Assembly (NCBI GenBank): GCA_045837725.1
Contig: JBEWZL010000121.1
Location: 372,001-436,000 of the forward strand
Direction of reading: 5' to 3'
Source: Vermamoeba vermiformis
Taxonomy: Eukaryota; Tubulinea; Echinamoebida
Length of the DNA: 64,000 nt
Shown: positions 35,222 through 46,219 of the stretch, piece after piece
Position numbering within the stretch: position 1 is the first letter of the stretch
Layout of the letters: each line of letters starts with the position of its first letter
Translations under genes and position numbers: made by a program
The notes under the pieces: generated by a model
Databases searched by the model: none
What the model saw: the letters and a program-made list of their open reading frames with translations, nothing else
What the model was told of the DNA's origin: nothing

Positions 35222-36340
35222 CTACACCTTGGAAGACAACTCGCTGTAAACTTTACCATTTACAGTAGTAGTGCTGGCACTAGTCTTGCCTTCGAGCATG
35301 AGACGGCGAGTGTGCACGATCGAGAGCACGAAGATGGCAAGGTTGAGACCAAAAGTCCATAACGAGATGCCCCAAGCAATGAATGGGGCGGTGATCTCGA
35401 GGGGCGAGGGGCTCTTGACGCCCGTGCGTGCTTGTTGAGTGCGTGAGTTAGCGGGATCTGACTCGCGTTGATTGGTCTCTTGCTCGTTGTTAGTGTTTTG
35501 ACCAGGACGACCAGGGCGACCGTGGCGAGGACCTTGGTGATCACGCTGTTGTTGCTCATTGTCACCTTGACGAGGCTCTTGGTCATTGTTGTCGTCACGT
35601 GGATCTTGACCTTCGTGACCACCAGGATGGCCGTGATGACCAGGGCGACCAGGGCCACCAGGGAAACCAGGACCACAGTGACCGGGGCGACCAGGACCGC
35701 CAGGACCGCCGGGGAAAGGAGGCAAGTCGCCAGGGAAGGGTGGGAGTTCACCAGGGCCAGGGAAAGGAGGCAGATACGCAGGGAGAGGAGGACACTCGCC
35801 TGGACCACCAGGACCACCAGGGCCATGAGGACGAGGAGGACGTTGACCTGGACCACCGGGACCGTGAGGATGAGGAGGACGATCGCTGCCTGGAGCGAAA
35901 GTAGGGAACTCATCCGAAGGCAGGTTGTATTGAGTACGAGTCTCGTCTTCATTGGGCAAGTTGGTTCTGTTGCCCGTGGAATATCGTCCGGGAGCAACAA
36001 ACAAATGGAACAATAAAAAGGTGAAACCAACGGCGCGCAAGATCGTGTTGACACCAGAGACTGAAAATTCCAAATAAAATTATTAACATAATCTAATAAT
36101 TATTATAAACCAAGTATGGTACTTACAGACTGATGAAGTGATCAGGCTCTTTTTGCCGTATTTTTTCGCCGCGGTAACAGCCATAATCGAAACAGCCAAG
36201 TCACCGAAAGAGGTGAAGTCAAATAATATCAAGGCAGGCAACATAGAAACAACTGCTATAATAGCAAATGATGAGGTAGCAATGCTTACGCCCATTAGGA
36301 ACAGGCCGACTCCAAACAGGCCTTCAGATCGAATAGTCAT
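35222..36340 (-). CDS. Gly/Pro-rich multi-pass membrane protein
   Basis: About 340 residues in two exons. Two or three hydrophobic segments lie in the first 100 residues (GLFGVGLFLMGVSIATSS, IIAVVSMLPALILFDF, TILRAVGFTFLLFHLFVA). A loop of about 170 residues follows, almost entirely Gly-Pro with Arg, His and Phe (units such as GPGGPGRPGH and PPFPGPGELPPFPG), changing into an Asp/Asn/Gln-rich hydrophilic stretch. A final membrane segment (FIAWGISLWTFGLNLAIFVLS) and a short tail complete it. The repeats are not strict Gly-X-Y collagen triplets. It looks like a surface protein with an extended disordered loop; I do not recognise a family. Confidence 0.72.
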
Positions 36341-36400
36341 CTTTGCTTGCTATTCTTGGACTACCTTTGTTCGTTGAATAACATTAACCGTGTAAAGAGC

Positions 36401-36408
36401 TATTTATA
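36401..36408 (-). promoter_or_regulatory. TATA-like box upstream of the Gly/Pro-rich membrane protein
   Basis: TATAAATA on the minus strand, 60 bp upstream of the ATG at 36340. Confidence 0.4.
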
Positions 36409-36517
36409 TTCTCTCTTTCCACGTGTATGCGTTATGGTATGGTATGCATTTAGAAAAACGGAAATTTGGTAGGATCTGTATGAGCACGTGCGTTACATTT
36501 ATTTTAGATATGAGGAT

Positions 36518-37566
36518 TTAATAATCCACACCAGACCAATTCAAATCGACATTTTGACCACATTGCTTAACATCTCCAGAGAATTGCTTGATGGTCGGGA
36601 AGGTCCATCCGCCGAAAGCGCGGAAGTCATCAACTGTACGAGCAGTGTATGAGCTTTAAATCACATATATATTGATGGTATGTACTTACAGTTTTGTTTG
36701 CCGTCATAGCGAGCATACCAAAGGGGGAACTCGCCGCCGTGGGCCCAGTCCAGACCCATGATCTGCTGCCATTGATACAAGCTAGTGTAAATGCCAACAT
36801 TGTAGCCTATGGTACGATCATATAAGGCTCGATACCTATTACACAATGATATGCTTGATATGCGTACCTTTGTTAACAGTGGCCTCGACGAGCTCGTCAA
36901 AGAAGGCTCTGTTCTTGGTTTGATCTTTGTTCCAGAATTTCAACTCCTAATAATCAGTTTAGAATAGGCATGTTGGTATTATTATAGACACAAACCTCGA
37001 TATCGAGCCACATGGTATTGAATATAACTTGATTTGTGTTAAGGTACGTGTACATCTCTTCAACTTGATCAGTGGCAGATTTAGAGCAGAGAGGGCAAGG
37101 GAACATGTAGAGATCAACCTGAGGCATATCTATTGAATGTTAGTCTTTGTATATCGTAAATCATCGCAATCCAACGTACTAGCAGCTTGGGCACTAAAAA
37201 AAGAATAATATCAGAAACTGAATCCAGTACGGAAGAAATTATCTCGCAGTATTAGGCTTACTTCGCAACAGTTTGAGCAGCATTAACGTCGGGCTTGCCA
37301 TTGCTCTGGTAGGCCTGCAAAAAACGTATGATTAGTACGCGTACCGCGATTTTTTGGGTAGATCCGTTTTGGCTCGTAAGAAACGAGTCTTAATTTAATT
37401 CCTTATTATTATTAGTACATACTCTAACACCAGCGAAAGTATATCCCGAGGCGACAAAGCATTCGAATACTTTTTGAGAGGTGGGCTGGCTAACATCCAT
37501 ACCTAAAGTAGCCGCCATGGCGATGGTGGCCATGCCGAGTACTAAGCAAGCAACTGCAACCTTCAT
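36518..37566 (-). CDS. Secreted GH25-type lysozyme
   Basis: About 215 residues in six short exons. A signal peptide (MKVAVACLVLGMATIAMA) precedes a mature start at about ATLGMDVSQP. The fold is glycoside hydrolase 25, which cuts peptidoglycan between MurNAc and GlcNAc. The N-terminal Asp of GMDVSQP and the acidic pair in MWLDIEEL correspond to the catalytic Asp-x-Glu strand, and later strands include NVGIYTSLYQWQQIMG, FPLWYARYDG and IKQFSG. All catalytic acids appear intact. The FPCPLCSKS insertion with two Cys resembles nematode and amoebal lysozymes rather than the phage type. A role in digesting ingested bacteria or in defence is inferred. Confidence 0.83.
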
Positions 37567-38054
37567 AGTAGTGTTATGTTGTACTAGAGTGAAGTAATCG
37601 GTACAAATAAAAATTTTGTCGAGCCCGAAAGTCGATCCTTTTTTTTTTTGACGCAGGGCATTCTGCTAAGTTTCAACCTGCTTTGTAGCAACATATCTTA
37701 TGTTTGAATTAAGGTTAGACTCTAGGCCGAGTTATGCCAGAACGATGATGAAAAGCCACAGATTGGCTGCCTGTAACGGCTAGTTCCTTAGAAAAGATTT
37801 TCAACGATTGGTAATTAAAGATAGGCATCAAAATTTACTATTTTAATTAATTTACCGAGCAACTGTTCAATTAAAGTTCGCTAGTAATTTAGTTGAGTTT
37901 TAGATTAATTTTCTTCGTGCAACCAAAAAACGTAAAATTCAGTCGCAATAATCAATATTATTATTTGTCGAAAGCGTCAACCATACGAATTAATTTACCA
38001 AATACGAAAGTACTTTTTGACAGATTAGATTCGATTCCACAGTTATTAATCAAT
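37567..38054. other. Divergent intergenic region, lysozyme and trehalose synthase
   Basis: 488 bp. A T-run at about 37638 and AT-rich sequence; an in-frame ATG at 37893 could extend the trehalose synthase N-terminus by 54 residues, giving a Ser/Asn/Lys-rich leader. No other gene is seen. Confidence 0.4.
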
Positions 38055-40281
38055 ATGGAAGTCACAAATCTTGCAGATATATCACTAGATCATTATAAAG
38101 ACATAATTACCGACGAATTATACAATGATCTGCTCGAGAAGGTCAAACCATTTGTAGGCAAAACTGTTGTGCACTTCAATGCCACGGCAATTGGTGGTGG
38201 TGTCGCGGAGCTCTTGCAAGGCTTGGTATGTGTTATATTTAAATATATGATACCAATACATCGCCTTTTGTGGCTTACATTTAAACCTGAGTTCCATAAA
38301 AGCCGATCTGAAAAATGACACGCGAAAATTATTTTCCTACTAGGCCGTATTTTACAGCGACCTAGTCGTATAATTCCTTATTTAATATTGTTCTATTAAT
38401 ATCGCGGCTTATTTTCATTCCGTCGTGCATAATTGCGTTGCGAAAATTCGTCTCGAGACGACATCATTGGACTCACGTCTGACAGTTACTGACCAACCGA
38501 TTACAATTAGGTACCACTCATGCGCAGTGTCGGAATTAATACTCGATGGTTCGTAATTCCGCCAAAGTTCGAATCGTTCTTCAAGATCACGAAGAAGATC
38601 CACAACTGTTTGCAAGGCTCTGTCTCCTCGGAATTAACGAAAGAAGAGGAAAAAACATATATAGAGACTAGCAAGCAACTCGCCGAGGTTATGAAAGAGG
38701 TCCACGCTGATTATTGGTTTGTGCACGATCCGCAACCTTTAGGCACCATTTCGTACCTGGCTCAGAAGGTTAGTCTTTGCAAAAATTTATTCCACGTGGC
38801 GATTACTAAATTAATAACAGAGGGCGGATCTGAAGGCGATTTGGCGGTGTCATATTGACTTGGCTGATGCCTCGTGCGAGTGCTGGCATTGGCTCCAGAG
38901 ATTCGTCCGACACTGCGACATCACGATATTTTCAATGAAAGAATTCGTGCCACGTGGCTTCAGATCGCCGCATTTCATAGTACGTTCAGTGAATACTTGC
39001 AAAGATGAATTAAGTCTTCTAACTCGAACGGTTTTTTTCAGATGTTCCCCGCGATAGATCCGCTTCGTCCTAAGAACAAGGAAATGTCGAGCGATGAAGC
39101 CAAGAGGATATTGAGGTACTTCGGGGTCGACACTAATAGGCCTGTTATTGCACAAGTCTCGCGATTCGATCCGTGGAAAGATCCAGTCGGTGTCATCAAG
39201 GCGTATAAACTGGCGAAGAAGCAGATCCCTGACTTGCAATTGATTCTCATGGGTCTCATTCAAGCACGAGGTAGATTTATATATCTATATTTAGGCCTTA
39301 CCGTCGATACTAATAGTGCGCTAATGTGTCTAACATGGTATCTTTGTGCAGACGATCCAGAACAAGAAGAGTACCTGAACAAATCGAAAGAGTATGCAGG
39401 CGATGACAAAGATGTGATTTTCATCTCAGATCCGAACAACTTGCCCGCTGACAATGATACAGTCGTGAATGCAGTGCAGAGTGGATCCGACATCGTCATT
39501 CAGAAGTCGTTGCGCGAAGGATTTGGCTTGGTCGTCACTGAAGCAATGTGGAAAGGCAAGGCTGTAATCGCTGGAAGGTAAGCACCCAAAATTAGATTGG
39601 GCCATTTGAAATTTGACTTTGTCGTGGATGTGGGGCTGAAATCATTCTTTGTGGTGGATCCGTGCCCAGGCTCGGAAATAGGGACCCGAACTCTGAGTTG
39701 CGGAGCGTCTCGGGCACGACCACACTAACAAGAATGCACCGCTTCCCGTCCGATCAGCGAAGTTAAGCTTGTTCAGGCCTTCTTAGTACTGGGGTAGGAG
39801 ACTACCTGGGAATCGGAGGTGTTGTGCTCTTTACTTTTTTGCTTTTTACTCTTTGATCCTTCCTTCGCCGTAGTGCCAATAGTACTTACGTCTGAGTTGT
39901 TTCCAGTCCTTCCGCTGGATCTGCTGAATTTTTTAACTCAAGATCCAATTTTTTGTGCAAATAACTCGCAGTAAAATTAGTACTCATACTTTAATCTTTA
40001 GGGTTGGTGGCATTAAAGCCCAAATCGATGACGGCAAGACAGGTTTCTTGGTGGATCCAGTCAACATTGAGGAGACAGCTGAAAAGATCGTGTATTTGAT
40101 CTCTAACCCCGCAGCGTGCCAAAAGATCTCTGAAGCGGCACGAGAGAGTGTCAGAATGAACTTCTTGTTGCCGAGAATGATGTACAATCATTTGTTGCTG
40201 TTCGCTGAACTTGACAAGATCAAGTACGAAGAACCGAGCTCCGAATCGGAGTCTGAGGGTACCGTTGTACAGCAGTCATAG
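38055..40281 (+). CDS. Trehalose synthase-type glycosyltransferase (GT4), with a 5S rRNA gene in its last intron
   Basis: About 440 residues in six exons. The GT-B N-terminal domain has HFNATAIGGGVAELLQGLVP and VHDPQPLG; the C-terminal nucleotide-sugar domain has FDPWKDPVGVIKAYKLAK, LILMGL, QKSLREGFGLVVTEAMWKG (the E-x7-E motif) and VGGIKAQIDDGKTGFLV. This matches the TreT/fungal trehalose phosphorylase-synthase group (Neurospora CCG-9 type), which joins glucose from a nucleotide sugar or glucose-1-phosphate with glucose to make trehalose. Start taken at MEVTNLADI; an upstream in-frame ATG at 37893 exists. Intron 1 (about 285 bp) is long for this genome, and the last intron (39580 to about 40001) is the longest at about 420 bp because it houses a 5S rRNA gene on the same strand. 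Splicing across it restores AGRVGGIK. An AATAAA lies 39 bp past the stop. Confidence 0.85.
39712..39829 (+). rRNA. 5S ribosomal RNA
   Basis: 118 nt with the conserved 5S core: GCACCGCTTCCCGTCCGATC, then AGCGAAGTTAAGC (box A), and TAGTACTGGGGTAGGAGAC (box C) leading to CCTGGGAA. The ends pair as helix I: GGGCACGAC at 39712-39720 with GTTGTGCTC at 39821-39829, nine pairs including three G-U. The Pol III internal promoter elements are therefore intact, and a T-run follows at 39835-39840. The loop A to helix III region resembles Acanthamoeba 5S as I remember it. The gene lies entirely within an intron of the trehalose synthase gene, in the same orientation, so Pol II and Pol III transcription overlap. 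Only one copy was seen in the window, so 5S genes may be dispersed in this genome. Confidence 0.93.
39835..39840 (+). terminator. Pol III T-run terminator of the 5S gene
   Basis: Six T residues begin 6 nt after the 3' end of helix I; more T-runs follow to about 39850. Confidence 0.6.
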
Positions 40282-40651
40282 TCAAGCATAGGATAATATA
40301 CTATAGTGTATTCTCAAATAATAAACGCTTATTTATTCTCCTATTATACAAACTTGAGTTACTTGTACTGACACTGTCCATCTATCTTGTAATGATAAGA
40401 ATGTCACATTGGAACTTATTGCGCGTTTACTCAAATCGATTTAAACGCTCTCTGATTGGTCAATTTTGTTACGAAAATGGAAATTGCGAAATCATCGACA
40501 AGCTTAAAATCGAAAACGTTTCTATCCATTCCAACTCAGTTAATTGTACAGAATACCGCATAGGAGGTGCTTATTGTAGTCATTTGATAGACTCTTTCGG
40601 ACCTTCTTATTGTCATAATTCTTTAGTTTTGTATTTTATATTTCTTTCGAT
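40282..40651. other. Intergenic region, trehalose synthase 3' end and 2TM-protein promoter
   Basis: Contains the AATAAA at 40320. The short ORF at 40392 is not convincing. Nothing else recognised. Confidence 0.4.
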
Positions 40652-42194
40652 ATGTCGCAACAGAACTTGTATCCGCCAATTGAAGGCGAAACTAGCGTGC
40701 CTACTGATTACACTCCGACTCCTGGCGCTGAGCCTGTGAGCAATGTCGATGAAGATGTAATCCAGGCGGGATTGAACAAGTTCAAATCCATCAGCCGTGC
40801 TTTCCAATTGCACTTATTGATTGCATTCAGCGTTTGTAGTTTATTATTTTTCAGTAAGTACTCTTCTAATTAATTTCTATCTTTTTTTCGCATCCGAAAA
40901 AACGAAATAAAAATCTGATTTATTTGCTTATTGGTTATTTTATTAAAAATACTATGCGCATAGCATGAAGATGATTTTCATCATGATTAAAAAATATTTT
41001 AATTAAAGAAACTTTTTTTCGATTGATTTTGCGATCTAACCCGTATCTTTAGTTTGGCATTGGTCTGTTGAACCCAATCCACAAGACGGTTTTTGGTGGT
41101 AAGTGCTCGATAACAATCGTTAAATCGATCACATTCTTCGTACTCTTTAATCGATCAGAAATTTTCGATCCGGATTCCTTGCCCACATTTCAGGAAAACC
41201 AAATGGTTAATTAATACTTATATGAATAGGTGGGTCTATCCTTTCTTCTTCTTCGCGATGACTTTGAGTGCACATTACTTCTTTGGCGCCAAGCAATATT
41301 ACGAAGGAGTTTTGGCGCTTGTTGTGATTGCTAACGTGATGATGTTTATGACTTGGGGCCTTACTAAGTCCACTGGTAAGTACTACATATCATTCATATT
41401 GATCGTGCAGCCGTTGGACTGAGATCCAGCCCGTTACAAATTTATTGATCCTGGATGTGGTTGCTTACAAATGATTCCAGGTTGGTGGTTTATCTTCCCT
41501 ATGTTCGGCTCAGCTATGGTGCTCGTTGTCATTCAAAAGCTGATCACTGGCAGCAAGACCTGGTTCCAAGTTATTACGCACGAGTACGCTTTGATCAACG
41601 GCATGTTGTTCTTGACTTGGCTCACTTTCGGCCAGGTAATTAATACTACTTATAACAATATTATAGGGTCTATGCTATTATTTGCGGAGTTGATTCAATT
41701 TTAAGAAATTTTTTGTACACGCGTTAGATGCAGATCTGCAGTTTATTTTTCTACGAACAAAGAGGTTTTTAATCAATATACTTATTTAATTATATTAGGG
41801 CTTCCCTTGGTTCATCTACCCGTTGTTCTTGCTCGCTCTCCCGTTGATTGTGTACCGTTTGAAGTACGTCCACAATGAGACCCGCACGTGGGTTATGGTC
41901 GGTGTAGTGCTGTTGGACATCAACATCGTCTTGTTCCTCACTTGGGGATTCACTAACGTCGCCTTCCCCTGGTGGCCCTTCCCTGCAGCTGCTTCTTTGG
42001 CCCTCGTCGTGTGGTTGTACATGCGCTGGAAGAACGGTGTCGGACAATTCGAGCGCGTTGGTAATTACAACCCGTCGCAAGTCTACGATCCTGTAGATGC
42101 TACTCCCCAAGCTGCCCCTCAATACTTTGTGGCACCACAGAACGATGCTGTCGCTGAGGTCTATCCGCCTTACAACAGCGCTACTAACGTCTAA
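40652..42194 (+). CDS. Multi-pass membrane protein built of Trp-rich 2TM repeats
   Basis: About 315 residues. The cytosolic N-terminus is Pro/Glu-rich, and the protein then has about eight hydrophobic helices. Four aromatic caps recur, each opening a helix: DGFWWWVYPFF, TGWWFIFPMFG, QGFPWFIYPLF and NVAFPWWPFPA. In each case the helix is followed by a second one, giving repeated hairpins similar to the bacterial 2TM domain (pattern W-x-x-[YF]-P). The C-terminus is Pro/Tyr/Asn-rich (NYNPSQVYDPVD). Introns fall near repeat boundaries, at about 40853, 41100, 41375 and 41634. The function is unknown; internal duplication of a small hairpin unit is the most likely origin. Confidence 0.75.
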
Positions 42195-42570
42195 AAGTAG
42201 ATCCGATTATTAATTACCTTGTACGTATTGCGATTAAAATTTTTGCTTATTAATTGTACAACGGCGTTTATTATCATTGAGAAAGCAAAGCATAATGCTG
42301 GTCAATTCCATATAATTTACAAGTTGACATTCGGATCGGACTTGATCCGGATCGCGAAACTATATTGTGGATTAGATGTCCGTAAGGGGTTCTACCATAG
42401 CATGAAACGCATTATATAGAAGATTGGTCTCAAACAATTCCACTGCTTTATTATAACACAGAACGTACTACACGACCAAGTGCGTCTTTCGCTGACCAAT
42501 CACGGCTCAGAATACCGCGGCTTAAAGGCTAGAATAAGTGTCAGTTCATCGCGTGTGTGCCGGCACAGTG
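42195..42570. other. Intergenic region between convergent genes
   Basis: AT-rich. It contains an AGATCCG right after the 2TM-protein stop codon and a TTGATCCGGATCGC at about 42343. No gene seen. Confidence 0.4.
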
Positions 42571-44198
42571 TCAGCCAGTGGCAATGGTAGGTTCGGGCAG
42601 ACTAACACCAATCGATTGTAATATCTGCCGCGCGTATTCTGTGAGTGCTGCGACGTCTTTTTCGTACAAGAAGCACATGAACAACGAGTGCCGGTCTGAA
42701 AGTCTTGGTTTCAGGCCAATTGACAGCCAGTACGGAATGTAGCTCGTCAAATCGTCCATTGAACTTCCGCTATGCACGGCGCTCACTTCAAAGTTTTTTG
42801 TTGGTTCGTTTTCTTTCTTAATCAAGGTAACCAATACTTGCGCGTCCGCAGAAAGAGATTTTACGTGGATGCTCTCGGATGCACCAATTGTCGTCAATAA
42901 ATTCAGCTTGCTGCCATCAAAAAATTCAATATCCGAGACCTCGTAATTTCTATCGTTCTGTTTGGGCAATAATACTAGCACTCCATCGACTAGCGACAAT
43001 TGTTCTTTAAGACTTAATAACGTCTCTATACCAAATTTGGTAATAACGAGCACGTTCCATTCATGAATAGTACGACGCCTCCATAGTTGAAAATTTCTTG
43101 AGGCTACTTCTTGTGTAAATTGCTGCTGCTCCAATACTGTTCGTAATAACTGGATGTGCTCTTGACTGAACGAAATTATATTGGCTTGAAAAATCGTTTG
43201 CGTAGCGTTGTTGTCGTATTTGAGTGTACTTTGCTGGTCCAGATCTCGCCGCATCTGATCCAGAGTGATATTGAACCGATGAAATTTCATTCGATACGGT
43301 CCGTGACGTGCTGACGTAAATAATATAATTATTACTATATTCAATAATAATATTATTATTGCATTAAGCAAAATTAAGCGGAAAAATAATAGGCAACGAA
43401 AATAAATTTGTACACTAATGTACGCGTTAAACATACCTGTCGGGCGGTATTAATACGTCTATTATAAAACTGAAGTTGAAATTTCCGCTGGTAAACTCAA
43501 AATAACGTGGTCCTGTTTGCTTCGGAGTGTGAATCTGAAACAGCGTGGAGCTTTCTAGGGCATTGACTTTTTCAATTTTAACTGGATTCCTCTCAGGCTG
43601 TATTTTTAATGAGCAATTGGCTATGCCTATCAAAATCCAATAAACGGTGCGGATCTGCAGCGTTGTAGAACTGTCAAAGATTCTGCCAATTTGTTTGATT
43701 TTGTTGCATATATCGTCGACTGATTTTCGTTTAGTGCCTATTGATTTCTTGTTTGCATATAAAATTAGCGTTTGATGGGCCAAGCTTGTTTCATTTTGTT
43801 CGCTACTTTCGGAAAAACCATTGAAACTGAAGGAAGGCTCGACTGCGTAGCTAAATTGCGTATCATATTGAAAAGCCTCTGATAAGGCAGTAATTATGTT
43901 GGCATCAGAAGTGCCCTCAACGTCCACTCGCGCTCGTTTTGGTTGTGTTTGCCTTTCGAAAAACAATTAATTAATAGTGAACTTACGAGAAGTTTAGCGA
44001 CGTTATAATGCTTGTTAATGCTAGATATAAGGTATTCTAAAGCAAATAGTACCCGTTCTCGTCTTCGTCCTGCGCATCAGATTCAGTTATTTCTGAGTAC
44101 TTCCTTTTCATAGACGGGGCTTCTACTGTCATTGCCGACCCGATTGTGGTTCTAGTCGTATCGTTTCTGTTATCTTCAACCATGTCTCTTGTTCGCAT
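42571..44198 (-). CDS. Hypothetical nuclear-type protein
   Basis: Three exons, about 480 residues, no family recognised. Exon 1 (44198 to about 44050) encodes an acidic N-terminus with a KRKYSEIT patch and EDEN run. Exon 2 starts after an intron with QTQPKRARVDVEG, a possible nuclear localisation signal. The large C-terminal exon has alternating amphipathic strands and helices (LLRTVLEQQQF, WNVLVITKFGIETLLSL, DGVLVLLPK, YIPYWLSIGLKPRL) and ends at 42571. The join between exon 2 and exon 3 does not come out in frame with a standard donor and acceptor: the donor at about 43431 leaves two bases of a codon while the acceptor at about 43317 needs one. Either a small exon was missed or there is an indel. 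Confidence 0.55.
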
Positions 44199-44731
44199 CT
44201 GTGTTTATTAAAATTTAAAAAGTCCGGCCGGAACAGAGCGGCCGTAATACCACAAAAATGAGTACAATGATTGCTCATTGTTGGATTGAAGATTACTGGG
44301 TGATATCATCAAATAAATGAAACGATCCAACGTCGATCCGGGCCAGCTTTGACCGATCAAATTATCTGTCCTCCAAAAATTGTTCTGTTCGTGTTGGTAA
44401 AATGAGCGCTAATATTACATTTATTTTTTTACCTCTATGTCAAGTCACTACCACAATGCAGCACAAACATGTTGTGTTTCTCTTTGCTTTCCGGATGCTG
44501 CCTGTCAGTAATTCTAAATTAACTACCCAAAATGGCGTGCCGGTATTTTCTATGTCGTGTTGCATCGTTAAAGAATATTTGTTTTCCTTGGGCATTCCTA
44601 TTCTTCAGCCACGTGCGTGTCATTTTTTTTCTTTTAGGAAAGGCAAGGTGAAACTTCAAAGCTAGTTGCGAGGATACCACCAATAGCACATCTTCTGTTC
44701 GGATATTTTTCTATTTACAGAATCTGCCATC
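44199..44731. other. Intergenic region with a doubtful ORF
   Basis: An 87-codon ORF at 44402-44665 (hydrophobic, Phe/Cys-rich) has no supporting motif and I do not call it. Nothing else seen. Confidence 0.35.
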
Positions 44732-44971
44732 ATGAGCCAAAATACGAATTCAAATCCAATCCAAAACATCGTCTCAGAACTAGATGAGGCCAAGAATAGT
44801 TTTGAGAGTCTTAAAATACAAGGCACGAGTAGCGAGCATCAAGGTCAGTAGAAATCATAACATTCAGAACGAAATTTTCCTTTACTGATCGCAGATGTTC
44901 TTAGAGCTTGTAGCGCTATTGCTTGGTATATGCTACAACCGGGTCGACATGTTAAACAAGATCATCACTAA
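44732..44971 (+). CDS. Small hypothetical protein, two exons
   Basis: Exon 1 starts at 44732 and encodes a polar helix (IVSELDEAKNSFESLKIQG). A GTCAGT donor follows at about 44844 and a CGCAG acceptor at about 44894. Spliced this way the frame continues DVLRACSAIAWYMLQPGR and stops at 44971, for about 62 residues. The other frame of exon 2, RVDMLNKIITKQNEDKENN ending at 45004, looks more like protein, but the splice phase does not join it. No family recognised; small coiled-coil subunits of larger complexes have this look. Confidence 0.35.
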
Positions 44972-45102
44972 GCAAAACGAAGACAAAGAGAATAATCCGA
45001 ATTAAATTACAAAAAAAATTGCTGTATACTTTGTAAAATACGAGCCGCGGATATTTGTAAATTCAAAATCGCTTTATTTAATATACATAATAAATATTTG
45101 AA

Positions 45103-45589
45103 CTAATTGTTGTACTCCAAAATATGGTTGTCTTTGTTGGATGAAGAATTCAAACTCCATCCAAAAAGGAGCGCTAGGCTGCGAAATAAATCCCAACATT
45201 CGTTGTTATTCAAATTTTCGGCTCTGATTTCGTCTTCTGCAATTTGCTTCAATTCATTTGGCAACCAGTCCGAATTTGCTTGCAAAATTTGTTGGGCAAA
45301 TACATTCGTGTAGTTGGTCTTAGGAGGTTTGTCTGTTTCTATATATATTATTACTATAATCAAATATATATATTTGACGCTGCTTACCATCAACGGATAT
45401 GTTTTTGGGGACCGCGGTCTGAGGACAAGGCATCTTCAAGTGAATGGGCGCAAAGAGGAGCTTGTTGGAGATAATTTCGAGGTCGTTATTCAGTTGCTGC
45501 AGCTCCTGAGTAATAGCTGCGTCTATAAATAAGGATTGAGCCCGCTGAAAGATCTGGATTTTGTTTGACTTACCTGCTGCGTTGTCCAT
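45103..45589 (-). CDS. Small hypothetical protein, three exons
   Basis: About 145 residues. A five-codon first exon (MDNAA, ending at a GTAAGT) joins AITQELQQLNNDLEIISNKL (a coiled-coil-like helix) and FAPIHLKMPCPQ. A third exon has FAQQILQANSDWLPNELKQI and NECWDLFRSLALLFGW. Both joins keep the frame, which supports a real gene. Helical and charged, with no signal peptide or membrane segment. Family unknown. Confidence 0.5.
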
Positions 45590-46219
45590 AGCGTTGGCTT
45601 AATACAAATAGCAGCTAGCATTGCTAGTCTCTTTAAATACGTAGCCTGTATCGGAGCAAATTTGACGAAAGTCACGTAAATTTCGATCAGTTAAAGATCT
45701 GGCAACAACGGTTCGGCGTTTCCCGAGCTAAACGAAAAGGTTATCTCGAAGTACGTACTTCAAATTAATGCAAGGACGCGAGGACGTTCAAGAAATTAAC
45801 GGTTGCGAAAGGCGGGAGTGACATGAGGTATGGATGCGTGCGGATGAAAAAAATTGAACTATAACGGCCAGCAAAAAAGGTAGAAAACTAGGGCAGGTAA
45901 TTTTTTGAAATTATCTGTTCGGCCACATAATACAAAGAGGTGAGTATTACCTTGAATTTCTTCGTTTTGCCCTGTCACTCCGAATTTCCGGGAGTTCTCT
46001 GCCAGTTATTTTTATTCCGCTGTCACCTGTGAACCTGATTATGCTGCTAAGAGCTTCTTAGTTGCGTAGGAGGACGTTATCAGACATAATATCAGTGAAT
46101 TCAACATAGTAGAAGAAAAAATTGAAAAGGATTTTTTGGGCTTGACCTGTCAAGTCCGATTGCAAACTGGTAATAACAGCCTGCTATATAAAGGGAACTG
46201 CTCAACGCAAAATAACAAT
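45590..46219. other. Intergenic region of about 630 bp
   Basis: A plus-strand TATATAAAGGGA at about 46184 looks like a core promoter, but only the 3' end of a minus-strand gene follows. No ORF with support, no RNA gene and no repeat seen. Confidence 0.4.

Noticed and set aside
35468-36016. Plus-strand ORF of 182 codons rich in Thr and Arg
   Set aside because: Antisense shadow of the Gly/Pro-rich loop; low-complexity coding leaves both strands open.
44402-44665. 87-codon plus-strand ORF
   Set aside because: Hydrophobic but without a signal-peptide pattern, domain or confirmed splice partner.
46184-46196. Plus-strand TATATAAAGGGA resembling a core promoter
   Set aside because: No plus-strand gene follows; it lies just past the 3' end of a minus-strand gene.
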